A stretch of 6,775 nt of DNA from Bacillota bacterium. Its GTDB lineage: Bacteria > Bacillota > Clostridia > Oscillospirales > Ruminococcaceae. The position numbers and the translations under genes were made by a program. The notes under the pieces are model-generated. The model searched no databases. It was not told the origin of the DNA and saw only the letters and a list, made by a program, of their open reading frames with translations. The stretch is from NCBI GenBank assembly GCA_023439605.1, contig JAEXNS010000197.1, positions 1-6,775 of the forward strand, read 5' to 3'. This document shows, in pieces, positions 6,279-6,775 of this stretch (position 1 is its first letter; every line of letters starts with the position of its first letter).

Positions 6279-6775
6279 ATGATTGATTGTCATACACATA
6301 CACATAACTCACCTGATGCAAAAGACACAGTACAAGAAAACTGCGAACAAGCTATTAAGTTAAATTTACAAGCTTTAGCTATAACTGAACATTGTGAAGT
6401 GAATAAATATTATAATATAGAATATTATAACGCTGAGCCTAATGAATACGATACTTATGATTTTAATATTGATTTTGAAAAATCTATGATCGAAAATACT
6501 GATCTAAAAGATAATTATAAAAATAGATTGAACTTGATAAGTGGAATAGAACTTGGACAAGCTACTTTTGATTTTAAACTTTCAGAAGAAATAATTTCAG
6601 ATGAACGACTTGATTTTGTAATTTGTTCTATTCATCAATTACCATCAAAAGATGATTTTGCTTTTATTGATTATTCAAAATATTCTATAACCGAACTTAT
6701 GCAAGGATATTTTGATGAAATATACAAGCTATGTAGATGGGGCAAATTTGATATTTTAGGTCATTTAACATATAC
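6279..6775 (+). CDS. PHP-domain phosphatase, histidinol-phosphatase (HisK) family, 3' end cut by window
   Basis: HisK-type enzymes are cytoplasmic metal-dependent phosphoesterases that hydrolyse L-histidinol phosphate to histidinol in histidine synthesis. The visible 165 residues begin with the PHP metal motif DCHTHTHNSPDA (H5, H7, D13). They continue with LAITEHCE (H38), SGIELG (E91), CSIHQLP (H119) and ILGHLTY (H162), the expected order of metal ligands in this family. Members are usually about 260-280 residues, so roughly 100 C-terminal residues are missing. The ATG is preceded by AGAGGT with six bases between. The gene follows a strong terminator and no other his gene is visible, so it appears to stand alone at least at its 5' side. 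A related PHP phosphoesterase with a different substrate cannot be excluded. Confidence 0.85.
   Translation, partial: MIDCHTHTHNSPDAKDTVQENCEQAIKLNLQALAITEHCEVNKYYNIEYYNAEPNEYDTYDFNIDFEKSMIENTDLKDNYKNRLNLISGIELGQATFDFKLSEEIISDERLDFVICSIHQLPSKDDFAFIDYSKYSITELMQGYFDEIYKLCRWGKFDILGHLTY

Noticed and set aside
1..6775. CRISPR arrays, insertion sequences, tRNA or rRNA genes
   Set aside because: No regularly spaced repeats, transposase motifs, terminal inverted repeats or GC-rich structured RNA segments were seen.

Overview
The window is very AT-rich and uses A/T-ending codons (AGA, ATA, TTA) with strong AGG-type ribosome binding sites. Together with the gene families present, this points to a low-GC, largely anaerobic Firmicute of the class Clostridia. 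The genus cannot be fixed from the sequence.

Layout. Four protein genes are visible. Positions 1-1061 (minus, 3' end cut by the window edge) encode a flavodiiron protein, an O2/NO-detoxifying A-type flavoprotein. Positions 1194-3545 (minus) encode a membrane-anchored sensor with one extracytoplasmic and two cytoplasmic PAS domains, followed by GGDEF and HD-GYP domains that both keep their catalytic motifs. Positions 3889-6078 (plus) encode a secreted CotH-family kinase-like protein: signal peptide, N-terminal type I dockerin, chitobiase-type beta domain, CotH domain and an InlB-B-repeat-like C-terminus. Positions 6279-6775 (plus, cut by the window edge) encode a PHP-domain protein resembling HisK-type histidinol phosphatase.

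Control signals. The 343-bp divergent region between the c-di-GMP gene and the dockerin-CotH gene holds two sigma-A promoters that match consensus exactly (TTGACA-17-TATAAT), one per direction. The flavodiiron gene has its own promoter, TTGCAA-17-TATAAT, whose 17-bp spacer is almost wholly occupied by a perfect 16-bp palindrome, a likely operator. A strong intrinsic terminator follows the CotH gene, so the PHP gene is probably a separate unit.

How it may fit together. Nothing proves a shared pathway. The flavodiiron protein is a self-contained stress-defence gene. The c-di-GMP enzyme and the surface-directed CotH protein share a divergent promoter region, which allows coordinated expression. 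The most unusual item is the dockerin-CotH protein: a putative secreted protein kinase carrying an intact calcium-dependent docking module, suggesting attachment to a cohesin-bearing scaffold on or outside the cell.
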